Shown piece by piece: positions 21,564 through 32,965 of a stretch of 64,000 nucleotides of DNA; the stretch's first letter is position 1, and each line of letters opens with the position of its first letter. Position numbers and translations under genes: made by a program. The stretch spans positions 341,436-405,435 of the forward strand of contig KN832574.1 in assembly GCA_000827205.1 (NCBI GenBank). The letters are read 5' to 3'. The notes below the pieces were generated by a model, which searched no databases, was not told where the DNA came from, and was given only the letters and a program-made list of their open reading frames with translations. This stretch comes from Plicaturopsis crispa FD-325 SS-3 (Eukaryota; Basidiomycota; Agaricomycetes; Amylocorticiales; Amylocorticiaceae).

Positions 21564-23193
21564 ATGGAACCAGCTAGCCATAGAATTAGGCTCGACAGTA
21601 CTCTGGGTGCTATCGAGATTGGTCTCGTCCTATCCTCCTGTCTATTTGGAGTTGCGACCTGCCAGGTCCATTCATACTTCCGCAAGTATCCCAACGACGC
21701 TCGATGGACCAAGGCCCTGGTGAGTATGGATTCCGTTATACTCTAGATATCTCATTCTCATTTATACGCCTCGTTGTCCTCTGAATAACAGGTCTCGGTA
21801 GTTTGGTGAGTGCTACTGAGTTGTGGTATTTGATAAATCCCAATTTCCAGCTCTCATGCAGGTTCTGCGAGTTGGCACGCATCATCGCGACCTCGACCTC
21901 GACGTATACTTACGCCGTTAGAGACTTTGGACAGCCGCAAAAGCTGTGGATTCGCACCCCGGGCATTCCTATAACTGCCTTGATGAGTGGCATTGTCGGA
22001 CCAGTTGTCCAGGTGTGTACATCACGGCGTGGGATGATAAACCGGGGCACGTTGGTGCTTATATCCCCTCCGCCAGTCGTATTTTGCATACCGTATTCGG
22101 AGAGTTTCTGGGAAGTCGCCCATCGCGTTCGTCTGCTGGGGTCTGGCCATTCTGTGCTCTAGTGGCTGTTTTCTCTCCGCGGTGGAAGGGTTTCGCGTAA
22201 AATCCGGACACCAGCTTGTCAAGGAATGGCGATGGCTTTATTCGGGGACGTTAGCCGTCAGCGCAATTCTCGACATTACCATCGCGGTATCACAATGCTA
22301 TTTCTTTAAGAATGAGCGCGCACACGCAATGCGACGGTATGTACTCCGTTGATCCTCCTGTTCCTGCAGTCTGATGACCTAGTCTATCTAGGATGGCGAA
22401 AGTACTTGATCGGTTGATGTTATGGACTATTCGTGAGTGAAGATTCTGGCAAATATTTGAGAACTACTCATAGATCATTCGAACTCAGAAACCGGCCTAC
22501 TTACTAGGTATGTCCGCAGAGATTTAATGGCGGACTGCGACCATCGCTGAGAGCTGTAATCAAGCGTGAGCGCCGTTGTAGTACTTGTCGCTGTAAGTGT
22601 CGTCTGACTCGGGCCGTGATTTGCGTATGCTGACTTTACTGCAGTGTGTTGCTATGCCCGAAAACCGTACAGTATCTCATGCTGTCATCTTCATATCGGG
22701 AGCGTGCTAATGATTCCCTGCATTTAGTCATATGGCTTGCACTCTGGATGTGCTCATCGGGGCGTAAGTAGATAGCGCTCTAAGACAGAGACCCCTCACT
22801 AATCTCCGTCTACCGTATTCCGTCTTTGTTGATGTTAGTGTTCGCAAACTCATTGCTTGCATGGTACGCACCCCAGCTGTGCTTCACTCCCTGTCGATCT
22901 TCATGCGACCCATCTTCCCAGGCTAAATCACCGTTCTGTCGTCATTCCTACCAGCCCGAATACCGTCCCCTTCCTGGAAGGCAATAGATCACCCTCTGCC
23001 TTCTCTCGCAACACTAGGACAGAGCTCACAGTCGGCCCTGCAATTTCTCTCGGGATGCCAAAGCCGTTGGGGAAAGTGGCTAAGCATGACCCACCGTATA
23101 CGGCTGCACAAGCTGTGAGTCCCGGCCTGTGTTTCTGCGCACTGCACTCACTCGTCCGCGCAGGATTTGGAGTTAGGCTGGATGCGTAGCTAG
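21564..23193 (+). CDS. DUF6534 seven-helix membrane protein (copy 6)
   Basis: It starts MEPASHRIRLDSTLGAIEIG, with exon 1 ending NDARWTKAL. The short exon reading VSVVW follows, then FCELARIIATSTSTYTYAVRD, the SYFAYRIRRVSGKSP exon, MAKVLDRLMLWTI, SVSAVVVLVA, CVAMPEN, VIWLALWMCSSG and FANSLLAW. The tail (LNHRSVVIPTSPNT, later LTVGPAISLGMPKPLGK) ends DLELGWMRS at 23191-23193. The frame is intact in every exon followed. It is the nearest relative of copy 7, sharing promoter, tail motif (LTVGP-ISxGMP) and 3' flank, and the two form a tandem segmental duplication. Function unknown, as for the family. Confidence 0.9.
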
Positions 23194-24055
23194 ACCAAGT
23201 GACGGAGATCTCTGAGGCTGCACGATATACACGTCGAATGTCAAGGGGTGCGCGAATTGGAGTGAACGAATTAATCTCTCTGCCGTCCGAGGTGGCCCAA
23301 CTCTGGACGAGAATCCGGTGAATCTTTCAACCAAGAGACACTGCACAAAATCTGACAGATTTTTCCCTTGGACCCGATGAATTTTGAGGTTGAAGTGCAT
23401 GATCGTCTGTTCTCATCCTCGCCATCGACAATGAAGATCGACGGACGATATCTAGCTGCCACTTGTCACTACCACCTTATACGGCCATATCACTAGACGG
23501 ACCTGGGTGGAGCACAGTGAGGCACCTACAGTTTTATCTTTATCACTGACCAGGGTAGATGGAGTCAACGCATCTCAATCGCACACAGATGCCACTGTTC
23601 CCTTTCTGACGCATCTGTTGCTCAAGTTCTCTACCCTTCTCTGGTGTACTGGCTATCGAATGCCCTGCCCAAAACGCATCGCTTAGCCCAGCAACACATG
23701 CCGACAACGCAGCTTATTCAGTGAAAGCCGGTGACGGGCGGCAATGTCGTCGCTTCCGAACGTCCCTGATGCCCATTTCGCCCTTCTTGCGAGGCAAGTA
23801 CGGAACTTTCGACATCAATCAGGGCTTCGGAGTCCGCAACTCTTTGGGCGTTTCACTGTGCCGTCACGTCTACACCTCACAGCGCCAAGCCTCCGTCGCA
23901 GGATTTTCATCTGTGCATTTCCAAGCGCTAACCTGATACACCATACTACCTCTAGCGCCATGCCTGCGATGTCGCTGGAAATGCACAGGGTAGAGGCAGG
24001 TATTTATACCCTTCGCGCTTTTCAAATTTGATCACACTTTCAGACGCGGCACATT
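23194..24055. promoter_or_regulatory. 3' flank of copy 6 and promoter region of copy 7
   Basis: The first ~250 bp resemble the sequence after copy 7, and the remainder resembles the sequence before copy 6. No gene was recognised. This is the junction of the two duplicated units. Confidence 0.5.
24002..24018 (+). promoter_or_regulatory. TATA element of DUF6534 copy 7
   Basis: ATTTATACCCTTCGCGC lies about 40-55 bp before the ATG, matching copy 6. Both copies also share CGCGGCAC directly before the start codon. Confidence 0.6.
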
Positions 24056-25651
24056 ATGGAATCCATCCCTAGCATTGCGCTGGACGGCACCCTGGGGGCG
24101 ATCGAGATTGGTGTTGTCGCCTCCTCCTGTCTATTTGGAGTTGCGACCTGCCAGACCTACACGTATTGTCGAACATTCCCAGATGATGCATACTGGATCA
24201 AGGTTCTGGTAAGCACGGACTTCGTTCCTCAAACACGCTCTGACAGGCTCTCCAGGTATTCGTGGTCTGGTATGCTCTTCTACGCGCGCCCCTTCTCAAT
24301 GTTACCTTTCTAACCCTGGCGCAGGTGCTGCGAGCTAGCACACGTTACCGCCATGTCGACATTGACGTATGCTTCGACTATTACAGATTTTGGGCAGCCA
24401 CAAAAGCTTTTGTTGCGGATTCCACCAGGGCTTATCGTAGCCACCCTTCTCAACGGCATTGTCGGACCGGCTGTACAGGTGAGTGCGTGTGTGCTTACTC
24501 CAAGGAAGGACACTAAACTGTTTTGGATGTTGACAGTCATTTTTTGCTTGCCGTATACGAAGAGCCTCTGGGAAGTCATACATCGCAGCAATATGCTGGC
24601 TCCTTTCTGCCGTACGCTTTTTTGGGTGTATCGTTGCCGCGGTGGGGGGTATTCGCGCGGCATCATTACCCCAGTACATTGCGCACTGGCGATGGCTTTT
24701 CATAGCCCTTTTGGTCGTCAGCGCAGTCAACGACATTATCATTGCGGCCTCACTGTGCTATTACTTCATGAGCGAGCGAGCGCGCGCTCTACAACGGTAC
24801 GTCATGGCCTAGCTCTCGCTTTCCCGGCTAAAGCTATGCTATTTGACAGAACTGCGAAAGCCCTCGATCGTTTGATAATATGGACAATACGTGCGTGATT
24901 TCTACATACGCGTAGGAACTGTTCTAATCTTCTGAGCATGCCCTGGCAGAGACCGGCTTGCTAACTAGGTGCGTGACCCGATACTCAAAGTTGGATGAAT
25001 ATGACTGCTTAATTCAAGACGAAGCGTGACCACCGTCGCCGTACTTATTACAGTAAGCGCGAATCAATTTTCCCCCTGATATCTCCGTCCTGATTTTACT
25101 GCAGTGTCTGGCAATGCCGAATAACGGTACGTTATTTCATCCTCGCGTCTTCAAACATGTAGTGACTCAACGAACATCTGGGCTCAGACATATGGCTGGG
25201 ACTTTGGATCATCTTAACGCGATGTAAGTGGCATCATTCCTGGTTATGTCGCAGGCGCTCTGATGACATTGGATCTCTCCATCTATACATCCGGAAAGTA
25301 TTTGCAAACACCCTGCTTGCATGGTGCGCATACGTCTCAATTCGTTGACCTACCCCATTAACAACCATGCCACCTCTATTTTCCAGGCTTAATCAGCGTA
25401 TTGTGGACAGTCCTATCCGACCGAAGAGCGTAAAGTTTACCCGTACATCACAATGCGGCCCTCGCACAGAGCTCACAGTCGGCCCTGTTATTTCTATCGG
25501 GATGCCGCAGCCGCCGGGGAAAGTGGTTAAGTATGATCCTCCGTATATGGCTGCACAAGCTGTGAGTCCCAGCTCGTGTTTTCGCGCACTGCACTGACTC
25601 GTCATCGTCAAGGATTTGGAGTTGGGCTGGATGCGTGGCCAGGTCAAATGA
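24056..25651 (+). CDS. DUF6534 seven-helix membrane protein (copy 7)
   Basis: It starts MESIPSIALDGTLGAIEIGV and then VATCQTYTYCRTFPDDAYW. Exon 1 ends W-I-K-V-L, a variant of the W-T-K-A-L of copies 4-6. Later exons follow the family order: RCCELAHVTAMSTLTYASTITD, an SFFACRIRRASGK-type exon, AKALDRLIIWTI, SVTTVAVLIT, CLAMPNN, IWLGLWIILTR and a FANTLLAW exon. The tail contains LTVGPVISIGMPQPPGK and ends DLELGWMRGQVK at 25649-25651. An adjacent open frame after the stop (MTDIDVLSQSGGGTMFT-type) is in another phase, so the ancestral tail may once have been longer. Intact wherever followed. Confidence 0.88.
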
Positions 25652-27650
25652 CGGATATCGATGTCCTCTCACAGAGTGGCGGCGGCACGATGTTCACGTC
25701 GAATGTCAAGGAGGGCGCAGGTTCGATGTGGACAAATTTGACTGTCTACCGTTTGTTCTCATCCTCGCTATGGGCAATAGCGTCTAACAGACGAGATCTG
25801 CAGCGCTGCTGCTCGTGTGCGTGACTCGTCGCCAGCGTACGTCGCTAGACAACATCCCCGAGAACGACGTCGAAATACCCCAGCTTCTGGTACTTCCCAC
25901 TACCATTCCGAGCTACCACTCCCACTAGAGACTGAAGCACTGGCGTCTCACGACCATGAACATATGAACTTCTCGTTCTGTTGTGTCCCTTCTGATGTTG
26001 TCGTGCCGGTTCCCTACTGCCCTGCCCTGAAGACAATTCCCCGCCCACCCCTCGGCGTTCGTCCACCTCGTCCGAAATTAAGTGCTACTAGACGCCTCGG
26101 CTTGACGCACCATAGAGACGGTGGGAGCGCAGAATGCATATTGGTAAATAGAGTATACGACGCTGGCAAGTATGAAATCAAGAATGTGATGTGTGGGGCA
26201 GACTCGATGGCCATTTTGTAGGTGACTGTTAATTTGCGAGGCGAAGTGCGATGGCAAGTGAAAAGATTCGCGGGCAAGAAAAGTTGAGCGAAGTAAAACT
26301 ATTATTGCAAGTGCTGTACTTACGGCGTACCTAGTGACTAAAGGGTGGTGTCGAGACTATGGGCAGGGCAGCTGTTCCACTTTGCAAGCTATACAATTCG
26401 CGGCGGGCCGGGGTATCAGCGTCGACCACAGCGCGCCAAGGCGGCGCAGCCATCGGGGGTATCCGACGTGCATAGTGCACAGCCTGTAATGGCCATTGGT
26501 CGGACACACACGTAGCCACAGCCCAAGGGAGCCCGGAGCAATCATGGAGAGCATGCGAAAGGGCCTCCTTGTGGCGCCTACTTGGTGATGAACAATGTGC
26601 AGATGCCAGACCTGCTAGGTCGTGATCATATGCGGCCGCTTTGAGCGCCTTTGGCATATGCTGAAAAGACTGAGATAGCTGGGAACTTTGTTGAGGTTAT
26701 CGGGAAGATTTTCTTGGTGTTGGCGAACCTATGTAATCGTGCCTTTGCAACAGGCGCGCAGCTACGCGCAGCGGCCGTGAAAGGCAGAGGCGCTCGGCGA
26801 CGGCATTGATGGCTATCAACGTCAACGGAGTCGACAGTCGGGGATAGATTGGCAGCGATGGGAGCATCAGGATTGAGGTTTTAACTTCGTGGACTTAAGA
26901 TCGTGTGCAGTGCTTTAGCATGGTAAGTTCCCTCCTACTTGTTAAACGCTGTACAGGAATAGCGAGGACTCACGGTATGTGATTCAAGGGACATCGGGCG
27001 GAGATCCTTAGGATATCCTTGGACAGACAAGGCATTCGTACGTCCCAGGCTGGCTACCTAAAACCAATAGGAACCTGCGGAAGGGGACAGACTCGATCAG
27101 ACGGCCGATGTCCATCTGGTAAGGGCATATTTAGGCACTGTGACTCGGCGGTGACCCATTAGCCCTCCGTTTGTGGCGGCGAAATGCGATGTAGCAGCAG
27201 TGTCGTCTATTTCCGCGAAAAAACGAGGATAGCGTAGCGGTATGTTTTTGAGAAATAAACACAAGTCCGGTTATGTTTTTTGGGAGCGAGGACGAGAGAG
27301 AAATGCCTCCGACTGAGTCCGAAAGGCTACCGGAGAACGCCGGTGTGACATTGCGTTTGTTCCCGAAAAGGAAAGCATGTAATGAGGCACGGACGGAAGA
27401 TTAAAAGACTCGAAAGTTGGACGGAGCATGGCGGTTTTGACGAAGCCTTTGTGTTTCTCTCCCTTTCATTTCCACGCCCAGGAAACACACGGCGGCGCCG
27501 GTTTTAAAACGCTTCGTCTGCTGTTCAGACGCTGGACTTGTGTGCTGCGCCCCTTCACTCTTTCACTTTCACTTTCTCGCCGCTGGTACTCGGTCTTGCT
27601 GCTGGACAAACAGCCACTTCAATTTCAAGCGTTTCCATCCACTTACTGCT
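25652..27650. other. Gene-poor 2 kb between the DUF6534 array and the polytopic pair
   Basis: The first ~150 bp belong to the copy 7 duplication flank. Beyond that, short frames occur on both strands (for example minus 26331-26657), but none is recognisable. The last 200 bp before 27651 are pyrimidine-rich with repeated CTTTCACTTTCACTTTC, and a TTTTAAAA stretch lies near 27503; these may be the core promoter of the next gene. Confidence 0.4.
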
Positions 27651-29730
27651 ATGGCATTCTCCTTCACGGACAAGCTATGGGTCAAAATAAAATCGGTGGT
27701 ATGTGTCCATTGTTTTCCATCCCGCGTGCTGTCTAACCAGGTCATCGCCGGACACTAGTATCTTAGAATCACGTTCTCAAAATTCACGGCAGCGTTCTTC
27801 ATTTTCGGGTTTCTGCATTGTTTTGCACAAGGTGAGGACAACTACTGTGCCACATATTCAATTTGCTAACCGCTATCTGCGCAGGGCTCATACAGTCGTT
27901 CATGTTCTCCATAGACATGAACGCGAGTAGTCTCGCTACGAGCATAGTCACCGAGGCGCAAGTCAGCCGGAGAGAAATGGCGTGGCTCACGCGCTCCGGC
28001 GAAGACTTCAATCTCAAGCTATGCACAGACATCCCGTATGGCCAGGCAATCGACTCCTGCGTCACGGTGTTTCAGTCCGGGCAACCTAACATCACTGTTC
28101 CCGCCGGGTATAGGCGGCAGGACGAAGCTGAGTCTGCCCAGGATCTTAACCCCGCTTCGGATTGGAGCGCATATGGGTCTGTGAATGGGGTCACCGTTCA
28201 GCTGGACGGTGAGGCGAGCCCTCGCTTCTTGAACACACAATGCACTCGAGTCTTGGTGTATCCCCAACAAGTGTCCGTTGACTTTTCTTTGCGTTGACTG
28301 TAATGAAAGCTCAGTGTCATACAGGCTTCAAAACCTGAAACGTGAAGATATCGCTCTGATCTGCGTACAGTTTTGGCTTTTCTACATGTCATTTGTTGCA
28401 GTAAGTGTGCCTAATAACCGAATTCTGTTCCGAGGCTCATCGTTCTGTCAGGTGGTGTATGACTCTGTTCCTCATACGTGAGCCTAATTCTCTGTGATTG
28501 CAGTTCTGGGTGTTTAAATGTATTTGCAGTCTGGCGATATTATGCGCCCGTGTCTTGACCACAGGGTGGTCGGCGTATTCAATATGGCGCCTCAAAGACA
28601 TCGATGTCCGGTTCCGCACACTCGTATCCGACGCTAGCTCACCCTGTCACGCCGACTTGTTCTCCACATTTGTCCCGTCGCGAGGCCCGCTGGAGATCGC
28701 GGATCTTCTCCTGAACTGCACTGCGCTCGTGATCTCTGCATACCTGTCGATAAATCTGCTCAAGGTGCGCAACGCCGGTGCCGTGTGCGTGCAATTAGTC
28801 CTCATGATCTGCTAGGTGTACACAGAACATACATTCAAGCGAGTGGGCCCCCCGCCGAACATTATGCGGATATATCGCGTGAGTTGCAATACATGAACTG
28901 AGTCGTATCAAGCCTAACATCTTCTCAATCCGATAGTATTTCCTCGCTATCTTTGTGTGCCTCCAGCTCTCAGGCTTCTTGCTTGTCACCGCCATGGGCT
29001 TGTGGATTGATCAACTGTTCAACACTGCGGTAGCGTTCATCTCTACGCACACCACGATCTACATCGCCTCTTTCTTGTTCACCGCCATTGCACGTGCCAT
29101 CACTTCATTCGCTCTCTCTGTCGACTAACACGCCAACCTACAGCTTCTTATTCCTTGGGTCATCCTCGGCTGGTTCGCCGTCCGCCGCGAGGTGCGTCTC
29201 CCAATCTCTGCTGCCTCCCTCACTCGTTGACAATGTTATGTAGCGTCGCAAATTGATGACCACCTTCCTGGTCATTGGCTTCATCTTCATAGCAGGGTGG
29301 TCCGTCATGTTCTACTCGCAGGTGTACCGCTGGCAATTCGTCCAGTTCCCCTTCTTCGCCTGCATCACCCTCGAGGCGTTCATCGTCATGATCGCAAGCT
29401 GCGTCCTTGGCGCCGTCTGCTGGCGCAATTTCGACAAAGGGCTCGCGCACTATCGTAAGCACTTTCTCTACGCGCCCCCTCCCTTCCTTGTCCACTTGCT
29501 CGATGGAGGATATGAACTGATGAATTGACTATGCGATTGCAGTGTATGTAGAGGAGGTGCTGTCTTCGACGGATTTCGAGCACGCGGTGTTCCCCCGCGA
29601 CATGGAGAAGGGCGAACCGTTCGACGCCCCGCCCGTGTACGAGATTGACCTGCGCATGGGCCCCGCGTACACGGACGTCATCGACATCAAGTCCCCGCCA
29701 GCGGCGTACACCCGATCTGATTTTGTTTGA
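27651..29730 (+). CDS. Polytopic membrane protein with Cys-bearing loop (paralog A)
   Basis: Eleven exons sum to 1509 nt, giving 502 residues with all phases consistent. I do not know a named family. Layout: a short cytosolic start (MAFSFTDKLWVKIKSV), helix 1 (FTAAFFIFGFLHCFAQG), and a ~115-residue loop with three cysteines (KLCTDIP, DSCVTVFQSGQP, TQCTRVLVYPQQ). Seven more hydrophobic helices follow, including ICVQFWLFYMSFVA, LAILCARVLTTGWSAY, LLLNCTALVISAYLSINLL, LQLSGFLLVTAMGLW, LLIPWVILGWFAV, FLVIGFIFIAGWSVMFYSQ and FPFFACITLEAFIVMIAS. The acidic tail begins YVEEVLSSTDFE. If helix 1 is a signal anchor, the rest is an ectodomain followed by seven helices, a receptor-like plan. That is inference. 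One intron (29090-29143) is GC-AG. Its paralog lies about 3.2 kb downstream on the same strand. Confidence 0.85.
29090..29143 (+). other. GC-AG intron in paralog A
   Basis: The donor reads GCACGT after ACCGCCATT. Only this choice keeps the frame to CTTCTTATTCC. The same intron in paralog B starts GTACGC, so the GC donor arose by a single T-to-C change in this copy. Confidence 0.75.
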
Positions 29731-30211
29731 ACCCAAGATGTCTAGAGCTGTAGGACTGTTCCATTCGCCTTGGTATGGTTTTTCGCGAGCGTGGTCTCGC
29801 GTGCATTGAATTGTTTGTTTGTCCTTTTGTTGAATCGCACGCACTGTATCTGTAGAGACACTTGGTAGAATTGAATTCGTAGCATTCGCACTGTACTTAT
29901 GTCGACGTCCTAGGGACACTTCAGCCTCAGCTCGGGCTCAGGTCTCAGGGTGATGGTGGGGAGTAGCTCATTGGACAATATTGGCGCGGCTCTATGTCTA
30001 ATCCACACCCTCTACATGTACTAGTAGACGCTACATTATTACATTGCTGTCCGTGACAGCACAGGACGCCTACTCGTGTACGTCTCCGACAGATCGTCCC
30101 CTGAGACCTCGTATCTCCGCACCTAACTCTAGGGCGCGTTTCCCTTCCAGCCAAAGCATCGCCTCTGAATGAATCATCTATATTAGTATCCACACTAGTC
30201 CCAAACTGGTC
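29731..30211. other. Convergent 3' region
   Basis: Paralog A and the thioesterase gene end towards each other. No gene was recognised. Confidence 0.4.
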
Positions 30212-32056
30212 TCAGGACTCGCCTTTGTATGTCCTCGGGACCACGTATCGCTGCAGCGGCTCGCCCGTCTCGCGGCACCAGGTGAAGCGGAAATCATTTG
30301 TCGTCTCCTCGTGGCCCGTCTTCGCATCAACTACATTCGCTTGCACGCCGACATGCTGCGATATGCGAAATTAGTACATATGCGTTCTCCGTGCAGCAAG
30401 TCGCTTACCACGAGGGTCGGGAACTCCGGGGTGGAGCTCGTGTGGAGGATGTGGGAGGTGAGGCGCAGGATGGACCCGATGGGGACCGGCTTCGCGAAGG
30501 ATATTCCGTCGAGGGAGAGAAAGCGGACATGGCTCCGCGTGAAGAGCGATGAGCTTGTGAAGCCGAGCTGTGGAAGCAGCATGAGATTTTTTCATCGGTG
30601 CGAGGGCGTTAGCCAAAGGCGCGTACCTCATACGCCAAGCGCATTAGGTAGCCTAAGCATGCAGGAGTGAGCAAGTGTCACAGGCCGTTGTGCTGAATGT
30701 TGGAGCCTTACCTCCGAAGATTTTCTGGTGCACACTGCAGAATAGTAAGCACCACTCTCATAAAACGGGAGGGGTAGAGACGTACTTGCGTTCTTGCGGA
30801 AACATCAACATCGTGCTCTCCTGTCTGCTGTCGCTCATCCAAACTCTATTGGGATCAGGGTGCTCCTGATCTTCCTGTCCGCGCGCCAAGTACAATGAAT
30901 GCAGAGCCTCTGCCTCCGCTGACGTCGGGGGGACGCGGGACAACGATTGCAAAGCTTTCGACTTGCGGTTGCTCCGTAGACCTGGGAAACGGAGACGATG
31001 ATCAGCGAACATAGAAGGGCGGGCGAAGGGCGAGGGGAGTATGTACCTTCGCCCATGGCGAACAATGCCTCTTCTTCTGCAGTGTTGCGAACGAGAGGGT
31101 TAACTGGTCGGGCGTGATGGGAGAAGTCCCTGCAAACCATCGAAAATCGCCCTGGTTCACGATACGAATGTGAGCGGAGGCAAGCAAAAATTCGAGGTAC
31201 AGACATGAGTGTACCTAACAGTAACGTCTCGTCTTCGCCGCTGGGGCCAGGAGCCTCCATTTTGACAGCAATTTCCATTGAGCTCCGACCGGTATGGATT
31301 ACCTGCCCACTCAATTTAATGTCGCGCTGGAGATTCATGGGCGCGAGGACGTCCAATCTACGTATGCCATTTATTCGATTCAATGTCTCCAGATACGAAA
31401 GTGGGTATTCATACCTGTCGACAGACGCGGTAACGATGTAGAAACCTTGATCCGCCACTTGCTTCAAGTCCTCGACGCCGGGAAGCATATGTTTATAGGC
31501 CACACTCCCAGCCAGACTGTCCAGGTGTTCCATCATCTTCCCTGTGCGAATGGTGCCGTACGAGTTTGTGTATTGCTCGAAGAGTTCAGGCGAGGAACCG
31601 AAAGGAAGGACAAGCTCGGTGTAAGAGTCTGCCATCGTACGCGGGGGAAGGGGATCGGACAGAGGGGGTGTTTGGGCGTCCGCACGCCCCGGGGATGGGG
31701 GCGGCTCAGTGGCTTTGAGGAGAGCCTCCGACCACAACATCGGGCTTCTCATGGGCATAAGGGAATGGTGAGCAGGATCGGACATTCTCCCTGTGGATAA
31801 CATTGAGAGAGGTGCTCCGTTGGATGGAAATCATGGACTACTTACTGACCCTTTTCAAAAGTCGGTCCATGGCCGTGACATCGTGCGTTTCCTTCGCTGC
31901 CTTGAATTTCGATTCCTGAGAGCTTGGTAGAGGCGCTAAGGTTGGTGCGACCTCATTCCGCACCGCGGACGCGATGAAAGTACGAGCTGAACCGGATGAA
32001 CGCAAGACCGCGCACTGTCCCGCTCGAACGGCAGGACCAACCTGACTAGAAAGCAT
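30212..32056 (-). CDS. ACOT9-like mitochondrial acyl-CoA thioesterase (double hotdog)
   Basis: ACOT9-type enzymes hydrolyse acyl-CoA to free acid and CoA in mitochondria. The start (32054-32056) opens a basic, serine-rich presequence, MLSSQVGPAVRAGQCAVLRS. A splice joins LLKRV to RRMSDPAHHSLMPMRS, then SYTELVLPFGSSPELFEQY follows. The first hotdog domain has GTIRTGKMMEHLDSLAGSVAY and the conserved block FYIVTASVDRYEYPLSYLE. A linker with the family string LSRVPPTSAEAEALHSLY leads to the second hotdog domain: MLMFPQERNVHQKIFGGYL, then MRLAYELGFTSSSLFTRSHV, with SILRLTSHILHTSS. The gene ends ETTNDFRFTWCRETGEPLQR, then VVPRTYKGES. Several short introns were followed in frame. It is transcribed against the two polytopic paralogs that surround it. 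Activity rests on family resemblance. Confidence 0.92.
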
Positions 32057-32965
32057 TTTTGTTCAGTATCAACGCTGTACAGCGCACGGTAAATGAGAGA
32101 AACAGAGACACATGTTTCATGCGGTTTTCATTGACCTCGGTGATGTCGCCAATGAAGCCGACGCTGGTCGGCCCAAAACGGGATGGCGCGCGCCTGTATC
32201 CGGTTGTCGGCGTCGACTGATGATGAAACGGCGGCCTCAAGGCTCCCAACCTCCTCCCAACGTCGCTACAAATGAAACAACTCCATGTCGCTGTACCTGC
32301 TTTCCCGACTCCGTCCAATGCGAAACGTTTCGATGCTCCTCAGTTCAAGTCTCAACAATAATTTTGGCAGCGTTCGCGGCGTACATCTGGCTTTGTCGAT
32401 GTGCAGGTGATCTTCAGGACCCGCGTGCTCAAGCCCACAAATCTGCATCACTGGCAGTGCAGATCATCGATGCGGTTCTCTGCCGTCATGTCTCCTGCTG
32501 CCCGCCCGGCTGTTGGTGAGATCCACCCAACTTCTAACTCGTAGCAGCTAGCTTGGTTTCAGCTAGCGCGAAAATGCATGCCATATGTACTACACGATGC
32601 AGTGTACGTTGCGTGGCGAGACCGCGCCCGAGACACCCTCGGCAATATACCCTCGAGACTCCACTGCAATTTTTATATAGGTCCCCAAGGAGCGATTGTT
32701 ACCGGACACGCGACGCGAATCAATAATCAGGGAGGCAGAGTAGGCCAAGCGAGTTTTATTGGAGACTGGGGGCGGGTCATCCAAACCTTGGCTTCGGATG
32801 ATGTACGCGAGGCAGAGGAGCATATATGCCGTGTTGATCTGTGCTCTTTTCCCTCAACCTTGACGGTCGCACAAATTCTCGCCACTTTTCTTGTGGTTTC
32901 CTGCTGTGCAGTTTTCTTTACACCCCTCTTTAATTCACTGTCCTTTACATTTTCTTTCACTAACG
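32057..32965. promoter_or_regulatory. Divergent promoter region, thioesterase and paralog B
   Basis: Both genes start outward from here. Overlapping frames at 32046-32519 on either strand are not recognisable. A TTTTTATATAGG element lies at about 32670-32681, and a pyrimidine-rich tract (TTTACATTTTCTTTCAC) directly precedes the paralog B start, like that of paralog A. Confidence 0.45.

Larger units (their letters stand above)
20810..23460. repeat. Segmental tandem duplication, unit 1 (contains DUF6534 copy 6)
   Basis: This unit, promoter plus gene plus 3' flank, matches the next unit. Aligned blocks include the upstream stretch from about 20810, the promoter around 21511, the whole coding region, and the 3' flank with CACGTCGAATGTCAAGG (about 23231). 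Boundaries are approximate. Confidence 0.55.
23450..25790. repeat. Segmental tandem duplication, unit 2 (contains DUF6534 copy 7)
   Basis: Second unit of the copy 6/copy 7 duplication. After the stop of copy 7, the sequence with CACGTCGAATGTCAAGG (about 25696) and TGTTCTCATCCTCGC (about 25754) repeats the 3' flank of copy 6. Boundaries are approximate. Confidence 0.55.

Noticed and set aside
26331-26657. 108-codon minus-strand frame in the gene-poor region
   Set aside because: No motif and no splice partner found.
32112-32519. 135-codon plus-strand frame between thioesterase and paralog B
   Set aside because: Overlaps an open minus-strand frame and the promoter of two outward genes; no recognisable domain.
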